Assembly (NCBI RefSeq): GCF_000448565.1
Contig: NZ_CM002128.1
Location: forward strand, 1,495,270 to 1,548,315
Direction: 5' to 3'
Length of the DNA stretch: 53,046 nt
Source of the DNA: Streptococcus sp. HSISM1
GTDB lineage: Bacteria; Bacillota; Bacilli; Lactobacillales; Streptococcaceae
In this document: piece by piece, positions 27,466-38,549 of the stretch
How the letters are laid out: every line of letters begins with the position of its first letter
Position numbering within the stretch: position 1 is the first letter of the stretch
Program-made: the position numbers and the translations under genes
The notes under the pieces: generated by a model
The model's database searches: none
The model's input: only the letters and a program-made list of their open reading frames with translations
What the model was told of the DNA's origin: nothing

Positions 27466-27825
27466 TCAACGAAATTGACCATATGGCGATGGGGAAGATG
27501 TGAAGCGACTTTGCTGAAGAATGTCACGATGAAGAGCCTTACGGATCTCTTCTTGACTGACAACCTTGGTTTGCTCTTGCTCTTTTTCCGCATATTTCTT
27601 CTTAATATCCGCAATATTGAAGCCATCTGAGATATAATCTTTGATCTCAAGCAGGCGGTCCATATCGTCCAACGAATACATGCGGCGATTGCCTTCTGTC
27701 CGATCGGGAGAAATCAATCCCTGATCTTCATAATAACGAATCTGGCGAGCTGTCAAGTCGGTCAACTTCATAACACTGCCAATCGGAAAGACTGCCAGCG
27801 AGCGTCGTAATTCCTTTTCCTTCAT
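27466..27825 (-). CDS. glnR: GlnR, nitrogen-metabolism repressor (MerR family)
   Basis: 119 residues: MerR winged helix (GSVMKLTDLTARQIRYYEDQ, then GLISPDRTEGNRRMYSLDD) and a short C-terminal tail by which feedback-inhibited GlnA controls it. Represses glnRA and other nitrogen genes when glutamine is ample. A matching operator lies upstream. Confidence 0.95.
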   Translation of the reverse strand: MKEKELRRSLAVFPIGSVMKLTDLTARQIRYYEDQGLISPDRTEGNRRMYSLDDMDRLLEIKDYISDGFNIADIKKKYAEKEQEQTKVVSQEEIRKALHRDILQQSRFTSSPSPYGQFR

Positions 27826-27850
27826 ACCATTCCTCTTTCTATTCTATTAT

Positions 27851-27896
27851 ATCGAAAAAAAATCTATGTCAAGATTAAATGTTATATAATCTTACA
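27851..27896 (-). promoter_or_regulatory. GlnR operator and glnRA promoter
   Basis: TGTTATATAATCTTACA (27880-27896) fits the GlnR box TGTNAN7TNACA exactly. On the minus strand a -35 TTGACA lies 3' of it, and TATAAT follows after only 15 bases across an eight-T run; 17 would be normal, so that run may also be contracted. Confidence 0.85.
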
Positions 27897-28431
27897 TAGG
27901 TTTTTTGTGTTTCTTGAGAAAATCGCGAATGCGATCCACATCCGAATTGACCAAAATCGCAACAAAAACGCCAATAAAGGTCTCAAATATTCGGGCAAAA
28001 ACATACAAGAAGGTTTCTCCGTTAGGAATCGAGAGGGTAATGATCAGCATTGCCGAAACTCCTCCGATAATTCCTGCTTTATTATTCATAGCGACATTTG
28101 TCATAATGGTTAACATGGTCGCAATAGGTACAAAAATCAGAGTCACCCAATACGCCCCATGAAAGAGCGTTTTTAAAAGGAAGAACAATACGGCATAAAA
28201 ACCTCCGATACTGTTGCCCATGACACGCGAAGCCCCGAAATGGACACTCTTATCAAAGTCTTCCCTCAAACTAAAAACAGCTGTCAACGTCCCGATCTGA
28301 AGGCCTCGCCAGCCAAATATTCCAAAAATAAGTAGTACAATAAAAACGGCAATCCCTGTTTTAAAGGTTCTCATCCCCAAACGGAATTTGGACCAATCAA
28401 ATTTGTGTCGTTTAAAGTAATCCATGGTCAC
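27892..28431 (-). CDS. Aromatic acid exporter (ArAE/FUSC-like) N-terminal membrane protein
   Basis: 179 residues; four to five hydrophobic helices and the family region GIAVFIVLLIFGIFGWRGLQ, then SLREDFDKSVHFGASRVMGN. Same position (between pgk and glnR) as SP_0500 of S. pneumoniae. The cytoplasmic C-terminal domain of larger members is absent. Substrate unknown. Its stop overlaps the GlnR box. Confidence 0.75.
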   Translation of the reverse strand: MTMDYFKRHKFDWSKFRLGMRTFKTGIAVFIVLLIFGIFGWRGLQIGTLTAVFSLREDFDKSVHFGASRVMGNSIGGFYAVLFFLLKTLFHGAYWVTLIFVPIATMLTIMTNVAMNNKAGIIGGVSAMLIITLSIPNGETFLYVFARIFETFIGVFVAILVNSDVDRIRDFLKKHKKPM

Positions 28432-28501
28432 CTATCTTTCTATTTCTATTATTCTACCATATTTTCAGAAAGGAGAGAACAGATATCAATAGAAAGAAAA
28501 A

Positions 28502-28680
28502 AGAGAGTGGGACAGAAATCGGTAATTCGTTAGAATTCGATTTCGTCGTCCCACCTCCGCACAGTTGAGTAGGGCTGTAAAAGCTGATGAAATCAGTGTA
28601 GTAGAGCCCACTCAACCACTGCGTCTTGCTTGACAATCCAAAAATAATTGAGAGGCTAGAACTTTTGTCCCAGCCTCTTT
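28502..28680. repeat. BOX-like modular repeat, copy 2
   Basis: Same orientation and length as 25891-26069, with four substitutions. Lies between the exporter-like gene and the end of pgk. The two copies bracket glnA-glnR-exporter as direct repeats 2.6 kb apart. Confidence 0.85.
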
Positions 28681-28693
28681 CATTCTATTTAGA

Positions 28694-29893
28694 TTATTTG
28701 TCTGTAAGAGCAGCCAATCCTGGAAGTTCTTTACCTTCAAGGAGTTCCATAGAAGCACCACCACCAGTAGAGATCCATGAGAATTTGTCTGCACGGCCAA
28801 GGTTGATCGCAGCAGCAGCTGAGTCACCACCACCGATGATTGATTTAACGCCTGGTTGTTTCACGATAGCGTCCATCACACCGATTGTACCAGCTTGGAA
28901 GTCAGGGTTTTCAAATACACCCATAGGTCCGTTCCATACAACTGTTTTCGCACCAGTCAATTCTTGGTCGAATTTAGCGATTGATTTAGGACCGATATCA
29001 AGACCAAGGAATCCTGGATCTACTGCTTCACCTTCAGTGTCTTTCACTTCAGTGTAGTCAGCAAATGCGTTCGCTTCTTTTGAGTCAACTGGCAAGATCA
29101 ATTTGCCGTTTGATTTTTCAAGAAGAGCTTTCGCCACATCCAATTTGTCTTCTTCTACAAGTGAGTTACCGATTTCGATACCTTGTGCTTTGTAGAATGT
29201 GTAAGTCATCCCACCACCAATAAGGACTTTATCAGCTTTTTCAAGCAAGTTTTCGATAACACCGATCTTGTCAGATACTTTAGATCCACCAAGGATAGCT
29301 ACGAATGGACGTTCTGGAGCTTCAACTGCTTCTTTGATGTAAGCAATTTCATTTTCAAGAAGGAATCCAGCAACAGCTTTATCAACGTTTGCAGAGATAC
29401 CAACGTTAGATGCGTGTGCACGGTGAGCAGTACCAAATGCATCGTTTACGAAGACACCATCTCCAAGTGATGCCCAGTATTTACCAAGTTCAGGATCGTT
29501 TTTAGATTCTTTCTTGCCATCAACATCTTCGAAACGAGTGTTTTCAACCAAGAGAACTTGTCCATCTTCAAGAGCGTTAACAGCTACTTCCAATTCAGCA
29601 CCACGTGTAACACCTGGGATAAATTTCACTTCTTGACCCAATTTAGCAGCCAAGTCAGCAGCTACAGGAGCAAGTGATTTACCTTCTTTATCTGCTTCTT
29701 CTTTTACACGTCCAAGGTGAGAGAAGAGGATTGCACGTCCACCTTGTTCAAGGATGTACTTGATAGTTGGAAGAGCTGCAGTGATACGGTTATCGTTAGT
29801 GATCACGCCATCTTTTACAGGAACGTTGAAGTCAACACGAACGAGAACTTTTTTCCCTTTCAAGTCAACGTCTTTAACAGTCAATTTTGCCAT
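28694..29893 (-). CDS. pgk: Phosphoglycerate kinase
   Basis: 399 residues, full length: [48 protein letters not shown] and the C-terminal GGGDSAAA. Makes ATP from 1,3-bisphosphoglycerate in glycolysis. GAAGGAG before the ATG; TATAAT with an extended TG lies at about 29930. Confidence 0.98.
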   Translation of the reverse strand: MAKLTVKDVDLKGKKVLVRVDFNVPVKDGVITNDNRITAALPTIKYILEQGGRAILFSHLGRVKEEADKEGKSLAPVAADLAAKLGQEVKFIPGVTRGAELEVAVNALEDGQVLLVENTRFEDVDGKKESKNDPELGKYWASLGDGVFVNDAFGTAHRAHASNVGISANVDKAVAGFLLENEIAYIKEAVEAPERPFVAILGGSKVSDKIGVIENLLEKADKVLIGGGMTYTFYKAQGIEIGNSLVEEDKLDVAKALLEKSNGKLILPVDSKEANAFADYTEVKDTEGEAVDPGFLGLDIGPKSIAKFDQELTGAKTVVWNGPMGVFENPDFQAGTIGVMDAIVKQPGVKSIIGGGDSAAAAINLGRADKFSWISTGGGASMELLEGKELPGLAALTDK

Positions 29894-30019
29894 TAGATAT
29901 GACTCCTTCTTTTTTAATACATGATAATTATATCACAAAAGCTGTAAAAGAGGTAGAAAAATCCAATGCTTTTCCCCTCTAATTCACAGGATCCGAACGA
30001 CACTTCTAAATACAAGATC

Positions 30020-30053
30020 AAACCTCTCTGGTTTTCACCAGAGAGGTTTTTTG
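30020..30053. terminator. Terminator between the endoglycosidase gene and pgk
   Basis: A perfect 12-bp stem AAACCTCTCTGG / CCAGAGAGGTTT with a 6-base loop; T run on the plus strand, weaker on the minus strand. Confidence 0.75.
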
Positions 30054-30094
30054 AGAGTGACTTTTTAAGTGAACGAAAGAATCCTGTAAAAGAC

Positions 30095-33000
30095 TTACTC
30101 TTCTTTCTTCTTACCAGCCAAGAGGAAGCCGCCTAAGGCTGCTAGAAGAACAGCTTCAGCTGCAAAGGAAGCTTCTAGGCTTGCCGTATTTGGCAAGTGT
30201 TCCGATTGACTTTCTTTGCTTGCATCTTTTGTTTCTTGCTGAACCGTTGGCTGTAAGTTCACTCCTTGGTGGGCACTTAACAACTGATGGATCTCTTGAT
30301 CAACCATATCCTTGTGTTCTTCCTCTTGATGACCCGGTTGAGTAGAAGTCGTTAGGGTCAACTGATCCACTTGAGAAGACTCTGTAGGCTTCAATGGATT
30401 AGCTGGATCCGAAGTCACTGGGGCAGCTGGTTGGACTGGCTGATTTGGTTGAACTGGTTGAACAGGCTGATCTGGTTTAGCCGGTTCCTCTGGTTGGATC
30501 GGTTGGTCTGGTCCTTCCGTTTTTGCTGGCTTATAGACAATCGCATAGTGGGTAAAGTGAGGAGCGGTAAAGATGACCACATCTCCAACTCTCTCAAAGG
30601 CCAAGGATTGAGGAGCTTGACCTTCAGGGAAGAAGAGGACTTGCTCCACTTCTTTATCCTTATCCACAGGAATCTTCACAAGGGATGGATAGTGCGTATC
30701 GATGTCTTGACCGCTTGCATCCACGCCTTCAATATCAAAGACGATTCCTTCTCGGCCCTTCAGCTCTTCTTTTTCTGCCTGATTGGCTTCAACTTTTGCG
30801 ACTTTTAGTCCTTTGACAACGGTTGGCTCTAAGTTGGAGAATTGAACTTCGACTCCAGTCGCAGGGTCTACAAAGACCGCTGGCTTATCTTCTTTCAGGA
30901 GCGCAATCAAGGTCTCTAGACCTGTCTTAGCTGTTTCAAGCGCTTCAGGCGTGAGCTCTGAAGAAGCTAGGAGTTCTTTATTTTTCTCCAGGAGTGCCTG
31001 TAAAGCTTCACCAGAAGGGTGATTTGGCTTGCTTGCTAATAGAGAGGTCGCTTCAGTTGTCAGAGCAGAAAGTGCTTCTTTTTCTTTTGTTAGATTAGCT
31101 TGACCATCCAAGGCTTTCAAGAGAGCGGTCAATTGGTTCAACTGTTCATTGACTTGATCTTGTGTGCTGGTATCATGCTCTTTCAAGACTTTTTCAGAAG
31201 CAGCCATTCCAGCCAGCAAGGCTTCTTTGACTTCAGGAGTCGCAAAAGTAAAGTCTACTTTGGCTTTTGCAGCTTCAGCTTCAGCCAATTTTTGCTTGAG
31301 GTATTCATCGTTGAGAGCTGGTTTTGGATTGACGAGGACATCAAAGCTTGTGCTAGCTCCTTTGTAATGGATGGTAATGGTTTGACGGCCTTCCTTGCTC
31401 GCATCAAATCCAGTTACTTCTACACCTTCATCTGTCAAGGCGTGCGTCTCGGTTGTTTCATCATCAAAGACAACTGTGAAGCGTCCGCCTTCTTTCTCCA
31501 ATGCTTCTCCGACGATATATTCTACTTTTGGTTTGTCGGTCAATTCTAGACCAGCAACTGCTTTTTCACCTGCTTCCTCTGCACTGACCACAAAAACAGT
31601 GAGGGTCTTATCCAATTTCTGACCAAGGTAAGAGACTTCTAGGTGTTGTTCTCCCAGCTTGCTACTGTCAAACCCATGAATCTCTACACCTGAGTTGGTG
31701 AGGTTGACCAGTTGATCTGCTTGGCCATCTTTATAATGAACGCGGAGAGTCGCCCCTTTCAAGGAAAGGGCATCGCCTTCCCGGTAGACCTTCTTGGTCA
31801 ATCCATCTTCAAATTGAAGTCCCGCAATTTCTTTATCATTCTTTGGAACTTCGATCGCCAAAACATTACTGATATCTTTACCAGGAACTTGCGCGCGATA
31901 GTAAAGAAGAGATGGAGTTGATTCAAAAGCGAGCGGTTTAAATATGAGATTTCCAGCTTGATCGGCTGTCATGGTCGCAATTGGACTAGTGGCTTCTTTA
32001 TCGGCATAAAGAGTCAGAGTAGTATTAGCTGGGACATCTTTGAAACCGACTTGAACAAAATGATTACCTAGGTTTTGCGCTGCAGCATGTTTCATCGGGA
32101 TGTTGACCGTTTCAGTATCCAGACTTTCATACATCTTCCAGTTGTAAATCCGGATGGCTTGCCATGGTGTGCCGTTATCGGCTGTAATGACATGGAGACG
32201 CCAGTCTTGAGCCTTGATCGGATGATCAAGTGTAATGTCAGATACATGGGCTTTATTGCCACGAACTTCCTTGGCTAATTTCCACTCACCGGCTTCGTCC
32301 TTGTAGTAAAGGTCGAAGTCACGGGTGTTCATCTTGCCATCGTCGACAGATTCCCCACCAGCACCGGCATGGTCCATGACCCAACGAACAATGGTCCGAG
32401 GTTGTGTCAAGCGGATATCGACGGTTCCACTCAATTGAGCAGAAGACCATTTATCTGAAAGACTGGTAATGGTCCCATTTAACATGCCTTCAATGCCTTC
32501 ACTACCATCCGCATCTGGGAAGCTCGAACCGATCACTTTGGCTCCGATGACTACGTTTGGCGCTAAAGCTTTTGGTAGACTGGTATCTGACACGGTCATG
32601 CCCCAATCAAAGGCCACGGTTCCCGCATATGAACGTTGACCATTCTTTCCAACTGCCACAACCTTGAGTTTCTGAGTAGTTCCTTCAGCACTTGCTGAAC
32701 GGGTAACTTTTGGTAGATAGACGGTTGTCGCAGAAGACCCTGTTAAGAGACGCCAGTTGTCGCCATCTTTTTCATAGACTTCATAATAATCCGCATCTGC
32801 TACCCCTTTAAAATTGAGGACTGCTTCTGCTTCTTGCGCATTTTGTAGACGTTTTGCACGAACGGATACTTCTGCTGGAGTCGCTGGTTTCTCTTGGTTT
32901 GAAGTAATTGACAATTGGCCGAGATTAAATTTGTAGTCTTTAACATCCGTATCATGGTCAAAGAACATCTTCACAGCATAAATGGTCTTGCCAGCCAAAC

Positions 33001-34885
33001 TTCCCAAATCAAAGGTTTGAGTAGACCAATCCGCACTCGGTGTCAATTCTTTCCATTCGTATTCAGAGTAGTCTTCTTTGGTGGCAACAGCTACCCAGGC
33101 AGCAGCTCCGATCCCACCTTTATGACTGACGCTCAATTTTGTCGTTTCTGTCACAGGGATCTTGGTCGAATAGAGCATGACATTTTGATTGCTATTGGCT
33201 TTCAGATCGCCTTCAAAGGCTAGAGAATTTCCTCCATTGTAGGCTTGATCAAAATCATAGCGACCTTTTAATGGTGTACTATCTTCACTATGCTCTACCC
33301 ACCAACGCCATGTTGGAAGGTAGCCAGAAACAGAACGGTAGTTCCACTCCCCTTCTTTAGAAATCTTGCCATCCACAAACCAGTGTTTTCCGTGACCAGT
33401 ATTGAAGGAAGTATTGAAATCTTCACTTGTAATAGGAGTTTTGTCCACTACTAGATTGGACATACCGTACCAAGATTGGTCTGCTGGTTTTCCTTTAGTC
33501 GGATCTCCTTGGAAACCTGTCCAGAATAGATCTTCATGGGTATGGTAACCTTCTCCCGTCTTTCCTAGCCCTGTAATGGTGTCAGGTGCATAAAGACCAA
33601 GAGATAGACGCAGCTTGCCATGTTCATCTAAAATGGCATTCCAGTCTACTTTAGTTTTATAAGAGCCTCCTTTTTGGAGCTCGAGTCCAGCTAGAACATC
33701 ATAAGGATTCCGATGAATCCATTTAGCTGTACTGATGGAATAATCCACTTCTGATTTGCCCCAGTTAAAGTTAGCAAAGAAGGTATCCACTGGATTTTCC
33801 CCATTTTCTGGCTGCATGAAATTGTAGTTGTATTCTCCCAGCGCATTCTCATGGTAACGGCCATATTCATAGGTCATAGCATCATACCAGGAATACTTAA
33901 TCGGATAGTTCAGACTCTTCGCATATTCCTTGGTATAAAGAAGGAAATCTCTCAATTTTGGCCCCAATGGTTCTACAAGATTTCCGGTCGTTTCTTGGTT
34001 GATAAAGTAACCATCAAAGCCATAGTACTTGGCAAGTTCGACTAATTTACGGGCGATCGGGAAAGTTTTAGAGCCTTCACTATCTTCTTTCAAGGTTTCT
34101 GCAAAATGTTCTTGATCCTTGATGCTGCTAGACCAGTTATAAAAGAGTGTTCCATAAATAGGAACCCCATTTCGGTGGGCTGCATCGATCACATCTGCTG
34201 ATGGAACCAGTCCTTCCCAAAAGACCATGGAATCCAAATATTGCCAGTAATCAAAAGCATAGGCCTTAAACTCTTCCCCGCCGACAGACGCATGATCCTT
34301 GGCTTTGGAATTCATGTTTGACAGCGCTTGGATCTTCGCTTCAGGGTTGGCTTGTTCATTAATTTGTTTCCCTTGAAAGCGGCTCGCAAGTGGAACGCTT
34401 GCTCTGTTCATATCGTCATCCACTCGTTTTCCTGGTTCCCACTTCAAGAGATCGTCCCAGGTATCGAACTTAACTTCTTTGGGTCTTAATTGTTTTTCTT
34501 CATTGGTTGGTAAATCGGCCACTTTTTCTGCAGCAGCTTTCGGTTTTTCAGTCTCTGAAACAGCTGGAGTATCTGTAGTTGTCGAGCTAGCTTCTGTACT
34601 TGTAGGACTAGCCTCCGGAGCGACCGCTTCTGCGACTGGTTTTTCCGTTTCTGCAGCAGGCAAGACCGCATCTGCAGTATAGACGCCAGCTTCTCTCACT
34701 AGATGATTGACATCTTCTGTCGCTACTGAAGATGTTTCTAAGGGTTGTTCACTAGTAGAAACTGTCTCATCTGCAGAGACAGCTCCTGTTCCTAAAAATG
34801 CTAACCCAATCAATGCGGAGCAAACTCCCACACTGAATTTTCGTATACTAAATCGTTCTTTCTTTTCAAATAGATGACCTTTCAT
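30095..34885 (-). CDS. endoD: Cell-wall-anchored GH85 endo-beta-N-acetylglucosaminidase (EndoD type)
   Basis: 1596 residues. Signal peptide with a YSIRK-type motif (RFSIRKFSVGVCSALIG). GH85 catalytic domain ~140-560 with GYFINQETTG, in which Asn296 and Glu298 are the oxazoline-forming pair. Then a beta-sandwich, an FN3-like segment, a discoidin-like (F5/8) domain ~790-935, two bacterial Ig-like domains ~1015-1180, helical linkers, a Pro-rich repeat (EPAKPDQPVQPVQPNQPVQP), and the sortase signal LPNTA with a hydrophobic tail and KKKEE. It cleaves the chitobiose core of host N-glycans after outer sugars are trimmed. Same position next to pgk as in S. pneumoniae. Probably under CcpA. Confidence 0.93.
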   Translation of the reverse strand: MKGHLFEKKERFSIRKFSVGVCSALIGLAFLGTGAVSADETVSTSEQPLETSSVATEDVNHLVREAGVYTADAVLPAAETEKPVAEAVAPEASPTSTEASSTTTDTPAVSETEKPKAAAEKVADLPTNEEKQLRPKEVKFDTWDDLLKWEPGKRVDDDMNRASVPLASRFQGKQINEQANPEAKIQALSNMNSKAKDHASVGGEEFKAYAFDYWQYLDSMVFWEGLVPSADVIDAAHRNGVPIYGTLFYNWSSSIKDQEHFAETLKEDSEGSKTFPIARKLVELAKYYGFDGYFINQETTGNLVEPLGPKLRDFLLYTKEYAKSLNYPIKYSWYDAMTYEYGRYHENALGEYNYNFMQPENGENPVDTFFANFNWGKSEVDYSISTAKWIHRNPYDVLAGLELQKGGSYKTKVDWNAILDEHGKLRLSLGLYAPDTITGLGKTGEGYHTHEDLFWTGFQGDPTKGKPADQSWYGMSNLVVDKTPITSEDFNTSFNTGHGKHWFVDGKISKEGEWNYRSVSGYLPTWRWWVEHSEDSTPLKGRYDFDQAYNGGNSLAFEGDLKANSNQNVMLYSTKIPVTETTKLSVSHKGGIGAAAWVAVATKEDYSEYEWKELTPSADWSTQTFDLGSLAGKTIYAVKMFFDHDTDVKDYKFNLGQLSITSNQEKPATPAEVSVRAKRLQNAQEAEAVLNFKGVADADYYEVYEKDGDNWRLLTGSSATTVYLPKVTRSASAEGTTQKLKVVAVGKNGQRSYAGTVAFDWGMTVSDTSLPKALAPNVVIGAKVIGSSFPDADGSEGIEGMLNGTITSLSDKWSSAQLSGTVDIRLTQPRTIVRWVMDHAGAGGESVDDGKMNTRDFDLYYKDEAGEWKLAKEVRGNKAHVSDITLDHPIKAQDWRLHVITADNGTPWQAIRIYNWKMYESLDTETVNIPMKHAAAQNLGNHFVQVGFKDVPANTTLTLYADKEATSPIATMTADQAGNLIFKPLAFESTPSLLYYRAQVPGKDISNVLAIEVPKNDKEIAGLQFEDGLTKKVYREGDALSLKGATLRVHYKDGQADQLVNLTNSGVEIHGFDSSKLGEQHLEVSYLGQKLDKTLTVFVVSAEEAGEKAVAGLELTDKPKVEYIVGEALEKEGGRFTVVFDDETTETHALTDEGVEVTGFDASKEGRQTITIHYKGASTSFDVLVNPKPALNDEYLKQKLAEAEAAKAKVDFTFATPEVKEALLAGMAASEKVLKEHDTSTQDQVNEQLNQLTALLKALDGQANLTKEKEALSALTTEATSLLASKPNHPSGEALQALLEKNKELLASSELTPEALETAKTGLETLIALLKEDKPAVFVDPATGVEVQFSNLEPTVVKGLKVAKVEANQAEKEELKGREGIVFDIEGVDASGQDIDTHYPSLVKIPVDKDKEVEQVLFFPEGQAPQSLAFERVGDVVIFTAPHFTHYAIVYKPAKTEGPDQPIQPEEPAKPDQPVQPVQPNQPVQPAAPVTSDPANPLKPTESSQVDQLTLTTSTQPGHQEEEHKDMVDQEIHQLLSAHQGVNLQPTVQQETKDASKESQSEHLPNTASLEASFAAEAVLLAALGGFLLAGKKKEE

Positions 34886-34952
34886 CTTGACCTCCTTGTA
34901 TGGTTTTTTTCTTTTTCTTGAGCGATTTCCATTGGCTCCTTTCTCTACGAAC

Positions 34953-34966
34953 TGTAATCGCTTTCA
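34953..34966. promoter_or_regulatory. Catabolite-responsive element (CcpA site) of the endoglycosidase gene
   Basis: TGTAATCGCTTTCA fits the cre consensus TGWAANCGNTNWCA at every position. It lies about 70 bases before the gene start, next to a TACAAT -10-like box, so CcpA would block transcription in good sugar. Confidence 0.8.
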
Positions 34967-35080
34967 TTTTATTGTATTAGAAATCTCCAATCAAGAATAG
35001 GATACCCTAATCTATTTAGCACTGTCAATCTATTTTGCCAATTCCTATAATATGATGAGAAAGCCCTAAAAAAAGTACAA

Positions 35081-35104
35081 AAAAAGAGGAGGTTTCCCTC
35101 CTCT
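35081..35104 (-). terminator. gapA terminator
   Basis: Stem AGAGGAGG / CCTCCTCT with a GAAA loop on the minus strand, then seven T, 15 bases after the gapA stop. Confidence 0.9.
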
Positions 35105-35119
35105 CATCATACGCATGAA

Positions 35120-36130
35120 TTATTTAGCAATTTTTGCGAAGTATTCAAGAGTACGAACAAGTTGTGCAGTGTAAGACATTTCGTTGTCATACCATGAAAC
35201 AACTTTAACCAATTGTTTACCGTCAACGTCAATAACTTTAGTTTGAGTTGCGTCAAACAATGATCCGTAAGACATACCTACAACGTCTGAAGAAACGATT
35301 GGATCTTCAGTGTAACCGTATGATTCGTTTGAAGCTGCTTTCATAGCTGCGTTCACTTCATCAACAGTAACGTTCTTGTCAAGAACAACTACCAATTCAG
35401 TAACTGATCCAGTTGGAACAGGAACACGTTGTGCAGCTCCGTCCAATTTACCGTTCAATTCAGGGATAACCAAACCGATTGCTTTAGCAGCACCAGTTGA
35501 GTTAGGAACGATGTTAGCAGCACCAGCGCGTGCACGACGAAGGTCACCTTTACGGTGTGGACCGTCAAGGATCATTTGGTCACCAGTGTAAGCGTGGATA
35601 GTAGTCATCAATCCTTCAACAACACCGAAGTTATCTTGAAGAGCTTTAGCCATTGGAGCCAAGCAGTTTGTAGTACATGAAGCACCTGAGATAACTGTTT
35701 CAGTACCATCAAGAATATCGTGGTTAGTGTTAAATACGACTGTTTTAACATCTGATCCACCAGGAGCAGTGATAACAACTTTCTTAGCACCACCAGCATG
35801 CAAGTGTTTTTCAGCAGCTGCTTTAGTAGCAAAGAAACCAGTTGCTTCAAGAACGATTTCTACACCGTCGTTAGCCCAGTCGATTTGTTCTGGATCGCGT
35901 TCAGCAGAAACTTTAACGAATTTACCGTTAACTTCGAATCCACCTTCTTTAACTTCCACAGTACCGTCGAAACGACCTTGAGTTGTATCGTATTTCAACA
36001 AGTGTGCAAGCATAACTGGATCTGTAAGGTCGTTGATGCGTGTAACTTCAACACCTTCTACGTTTTGGATACGACGGAAAGCAAGACGTCCGATACGACC
36101 GAAACCGTTAATACCAACTTTAACTACCAT
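35120..36130 (-). CDS. gap: Glyceraldehyde-3-phosphate dehydrogenase
   Basis: 336 residues from ATG 36130 with AAGGAGG upstream; nine more codons to 36157 are not needed. NAD-binding [16 protein letters not shown], catalytic Cys152 in SGASCTTNC, and YDNEMSY at the C-terminus. Glycolytic, NAD-dependent; in streptococci also found on the surface. Own promoter and terminator. Confidence 0.98.
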   Translation of the reverse strand: MVVKVGINGFGRIGRLAFRRIQNVEGVEVTRINDLTDPVMLAHLLKYDTTQGRFDGTVEVKEGGFEVNGKFVKVSAERDPEQIDWANDGVEIVLEATGFFATKAAAEKHLHAGGAKKVVITAPGGSDVKTVVFNTNHDILDGTETVISGASCTTNCLAPMAKALQDNFGVVEGLMTTIHAYTGDQMILDGPHRKGDLRRARAGAANIVPNSTGAAKAIGLVIPELNGKLDGAAQRVPVPTGSVTELVVVLDKNVTVDEVNAAMKAASNESYGYTEDPIVSSDVVGMSYGSLFDATQTKVIDVDGKQLVKVVSWYDNEMSYTAQLVRTLEYFAKIAK

Positions 36131-36216
36131 TCGTGATTTCCTCCTTATGAAAATCAAAAAATTTTTTTGTGAAAAGAGTAACTTGACACAGCGCCAAACA
36201 TCTTTTAACAGTCTCT

Positions 36217-36245
36217 ATTATATACTTTATTGCATTAAAAAGCAA
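36217..36245 (-). promoter_or_regulatory. gap promoter
   Basis: Minus strand: TTGCTT (36240-36245), 17-base spacer, TATAAT (36217-36222). Confidence 0.75.
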
Positions 36246-36365
36246 CTATTTCCCAACGAAAAGCAAGATTTATCATAGATCACCACCTCTTTTATTAAAG
36301 TTTTTCACAAAGTCTTGATCGATAGGAAAAGCGCTATTTTACTTGTACTCACTTTTGGAACAAAG

Positions 36366-36396
36366 AAAAACTCTTCCCAAAGTGGGAAGAGTTTTT
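36366..36396 (-). terminator. fusA terminator
   Basis: A perfect 14-bp stem (AAAAACTCTTCCCA / TGGGAAGAGTTTTT) with a 3-base loop, 14 bases after the fusA stop. Confidence 0.9.
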
Positions 36397-36409
36397 AAGC
36401 ATTGGTAAA

Positions 36410-38491
36410 TTAAGCTTCACCTTTAGCTTTTTTAATGATTTCTTCTTGTACTGATTTTGGTACATCTTCGTAGTGGTCAAATACCATCATGAAGGTACCA
36501 CGTCCTTGAGTTGCAGAACGAAGGACAGTAGCGTAACCAAACATTTCAGCAAGTGGGACATAAGCACGAACGATTTGGCTTGCACCGTGTGCTTCCATAC
36601 CATCTACACGTCCACGACGAGCAGTTACGTGACCCATAACATCCCCAAGGTTTTCTTCAGGAACTGTAATGGTTACAAGCATCATTGGTTCAAGGATAGC
36701 TGGTTGTGCAGTCTTAGCAGCTTCTTTAAGTGCAAGAGATGCAGCGATCTTGAAGGCAGTTTCAGATGAGTCGACATCGTGGTATGAACCATCGTAAAGC
36801 TTAGCTTTCACGTCAACCATTGGGTAACCAGCAAGAACACCGTTCGCCATAGATTCTTGAAGTCCTTTTTCTACTGCAGGGATGAATTCACGTGGAACCA
36901 CACCACCGACGATAGCATTTTCGAACTCGAATCCTTTACCTTCTTCGTTTGGAGTAAATTCGATCCAAACATCACCAAACTGACCTTTACCACCAGATTG
37001 ACGTTTGAAGAATCCACGTGCTTGTGTAGAAGCGCGGAATGTTTCGCGGTAAGATACTTGAGGAGCACCAACGTTAGCTTCAACCTTGAATTCACGTTTC
37101 ATACGGTCAACAAGGACATCCAAGTGCAACTCACCCATACCAGAGATAACTGTTTCACCAGTTTCAGGGTTTGTTTCAACGCGGAATGTTGGATCTTCTT
37201 CAGCCAATTTTTGAAGGGCGATACCCATCTTGTCTTGGTCTGCTTTAGATTTAGGCTCAACCATCAATTGGATAACTGGTTCTGGAACTTCGATTGATTC
37301 AAGGATGATTTTTGCTTTTTCATCTGTCAATGAGTCACCGGTTGTAGTATCTTTCAAACCAACGGCAGCAGCGATATCTCCAGAGTAAACTGTTTCGATT
37401 TCTTTACGAGTGTTGGCGTGCATTTGAAGGATACGTCCGATACGTTCACGTTTACCTTTAGAAGTGTTCAAGACGTATGAACCTGAGTTCAAGACACCTG
37501 AGTAAACACGGAAGAATGTCAAACGACCTACGAATGGGTCAGTCATGATCTTGAAGGCAAGAGCTGCAAATGGCTCTTCATCAGATGCTGGACGTTCTTC
37601 TTCTTCGTCTGTATCTGGGTTTACACCCTTGATTGCAGGGATATCAAGTGGGCTTGGAAGGTAGTCAAGGACTGCATCCAACATCAATTGAACCCCTTTG
37701 TTCTTGAAGGCAGAACCACAAAGTACTGGGTAGAATTCAACGTTGATTGTAGCTTTACGGATACCAGCTTTCAATTCTTCGTTAGTGATTTCTTCCCCTT
37801 CAAGGTATTTCATCATCAAGTCTTCATCAGTTTCAGCAACTGCTTCAACCAATTTTTCACGGTATTCTTGAGCTTGTTCAAGGTATTCAGCTGGAATATC
37901 TTCTTCAAGGATATCTGTACCAAGGTCGTTAGTATAGATTTCAGCTTTCATCTTGATCAAGTCAATGATTCCGCGGAAGTCATCTTCAGCACCGATTGGC
38001 AATTGAATTGGGTGAGCGTTTGCTTGAAGACGGTCATGAAGTGTGCTTACTGAGTAAAGGAAGTCAGCACCGATTTTATCCATCTTGTTAGCGAATACGA
38101 TACGTGGAACTCCGTATTCAGTTGCTTGACGCCAAACTGTTTCAGTTTGAGGCTCAACACCTGATTGTGAGTCAAGAACGGTTACAGCACCGTCCAAAAC
38201 GCGGAGTGAACGTTGAACTTCGATAGTGAAGTCCACGTGTCCTGGTGTGTCGATGATGTTTACACGAGTGTCTTTCCATTGAGCTGTTGTAGCGGCAGAT
38301 GTGATAGTGATACCACGTTCTTGTTCTTGCTCCATCCAGTCCATTTGTGACGCACCTTCGTGAGTTTCACCGATTTTGTGAATCTTACCAGTGTAGTAAA
38401 GGATACGCTCAGTTGTAGTTGTTTTACCAGCATCGACGTGAGCCATGATACCGATATTACGAGTTTTTTCAAGTGAAAATTCGCGTGCCAT
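36410..38491 (-). CDS. fusA: Elongation factor G
   Basis: 693 residues, full length. GTPase motifs [24 protein letters not shown] and [10 protein letters not shown]; domains II-V follow, including the C-terminal [13 protein letters not shown]. Drives ribosome translocation. Third gene of the str cluster, separated from rpsG by a 318-base structured spacer. Confidence 0.98.
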   Translation of the reverse strand: MAREFSLEKTRNIGIMAHVDAGKTTTTERILYYTGKIHKIGETHEGASQMDWMEQEQERGITITSAATTAQWKDTRVNIIDTPGHVDFTIEVQRSLRVLDGAVTVLDSQSGVEPQTETVWRQATEYGVPRIVFANKMDKIGADFLYSVSTLHDRLQANAHPIQLPIGAEDDFRGIIDLIKMKAEIYTNDLGTDILEEDIPAEYLEQAQEYREKLVEAVAETDEDLMMKYLEGEEITNEELKAGIRKATINVEFYPVLCGSAFKNKGVQLMLDAVLDYLPSPLDIPAIKGVNPDTDEEEERPASDEEPFAALAFKIMTDPFVGRLTFFRVYSGVLNSGSYVLNTSKGKRERIGRILQMHANTRKEIETVYSGDIAAAVGLKDTTTGDSLTDEKAKIILESIEVPEPVIQLMVEPKSKADQDKMGIALQKLAEEDPTFRVETNPETGETVISGMGELHLDVLVDRMKREFKVEANVGAPQVSYRETFRASTQARGFFKRQSGGKGQFGDVWIEFTPNEEGKGFEFENAIVGGVVPREFIPAVEKGLQESMANGVLAGYPMVDVKAKLYDGSYHDVDSSETAFKIAASLALKEAAKTAQPAILEPMMLVTITVPEENLGDVMGHVTARRGRVDGMEAHGASQIVRAYVPLAEMFGYATVLRSATQGRGTFMMVFDHYEDVPKSVQEEIIKKAKGEA

Positions 38492-38549
38492 GAGGTTTGT
38501 TTCTCCTATATTTTTATTTCTATATTCTATTATAACATGATTTAATAAA

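Noticed and set aside
30371-30808. 145-codon plus-strand frame opposite endoD
   Set aside because: Trp/Leu-rich shadow of the Pro/Gln-repeat region; no start signal.
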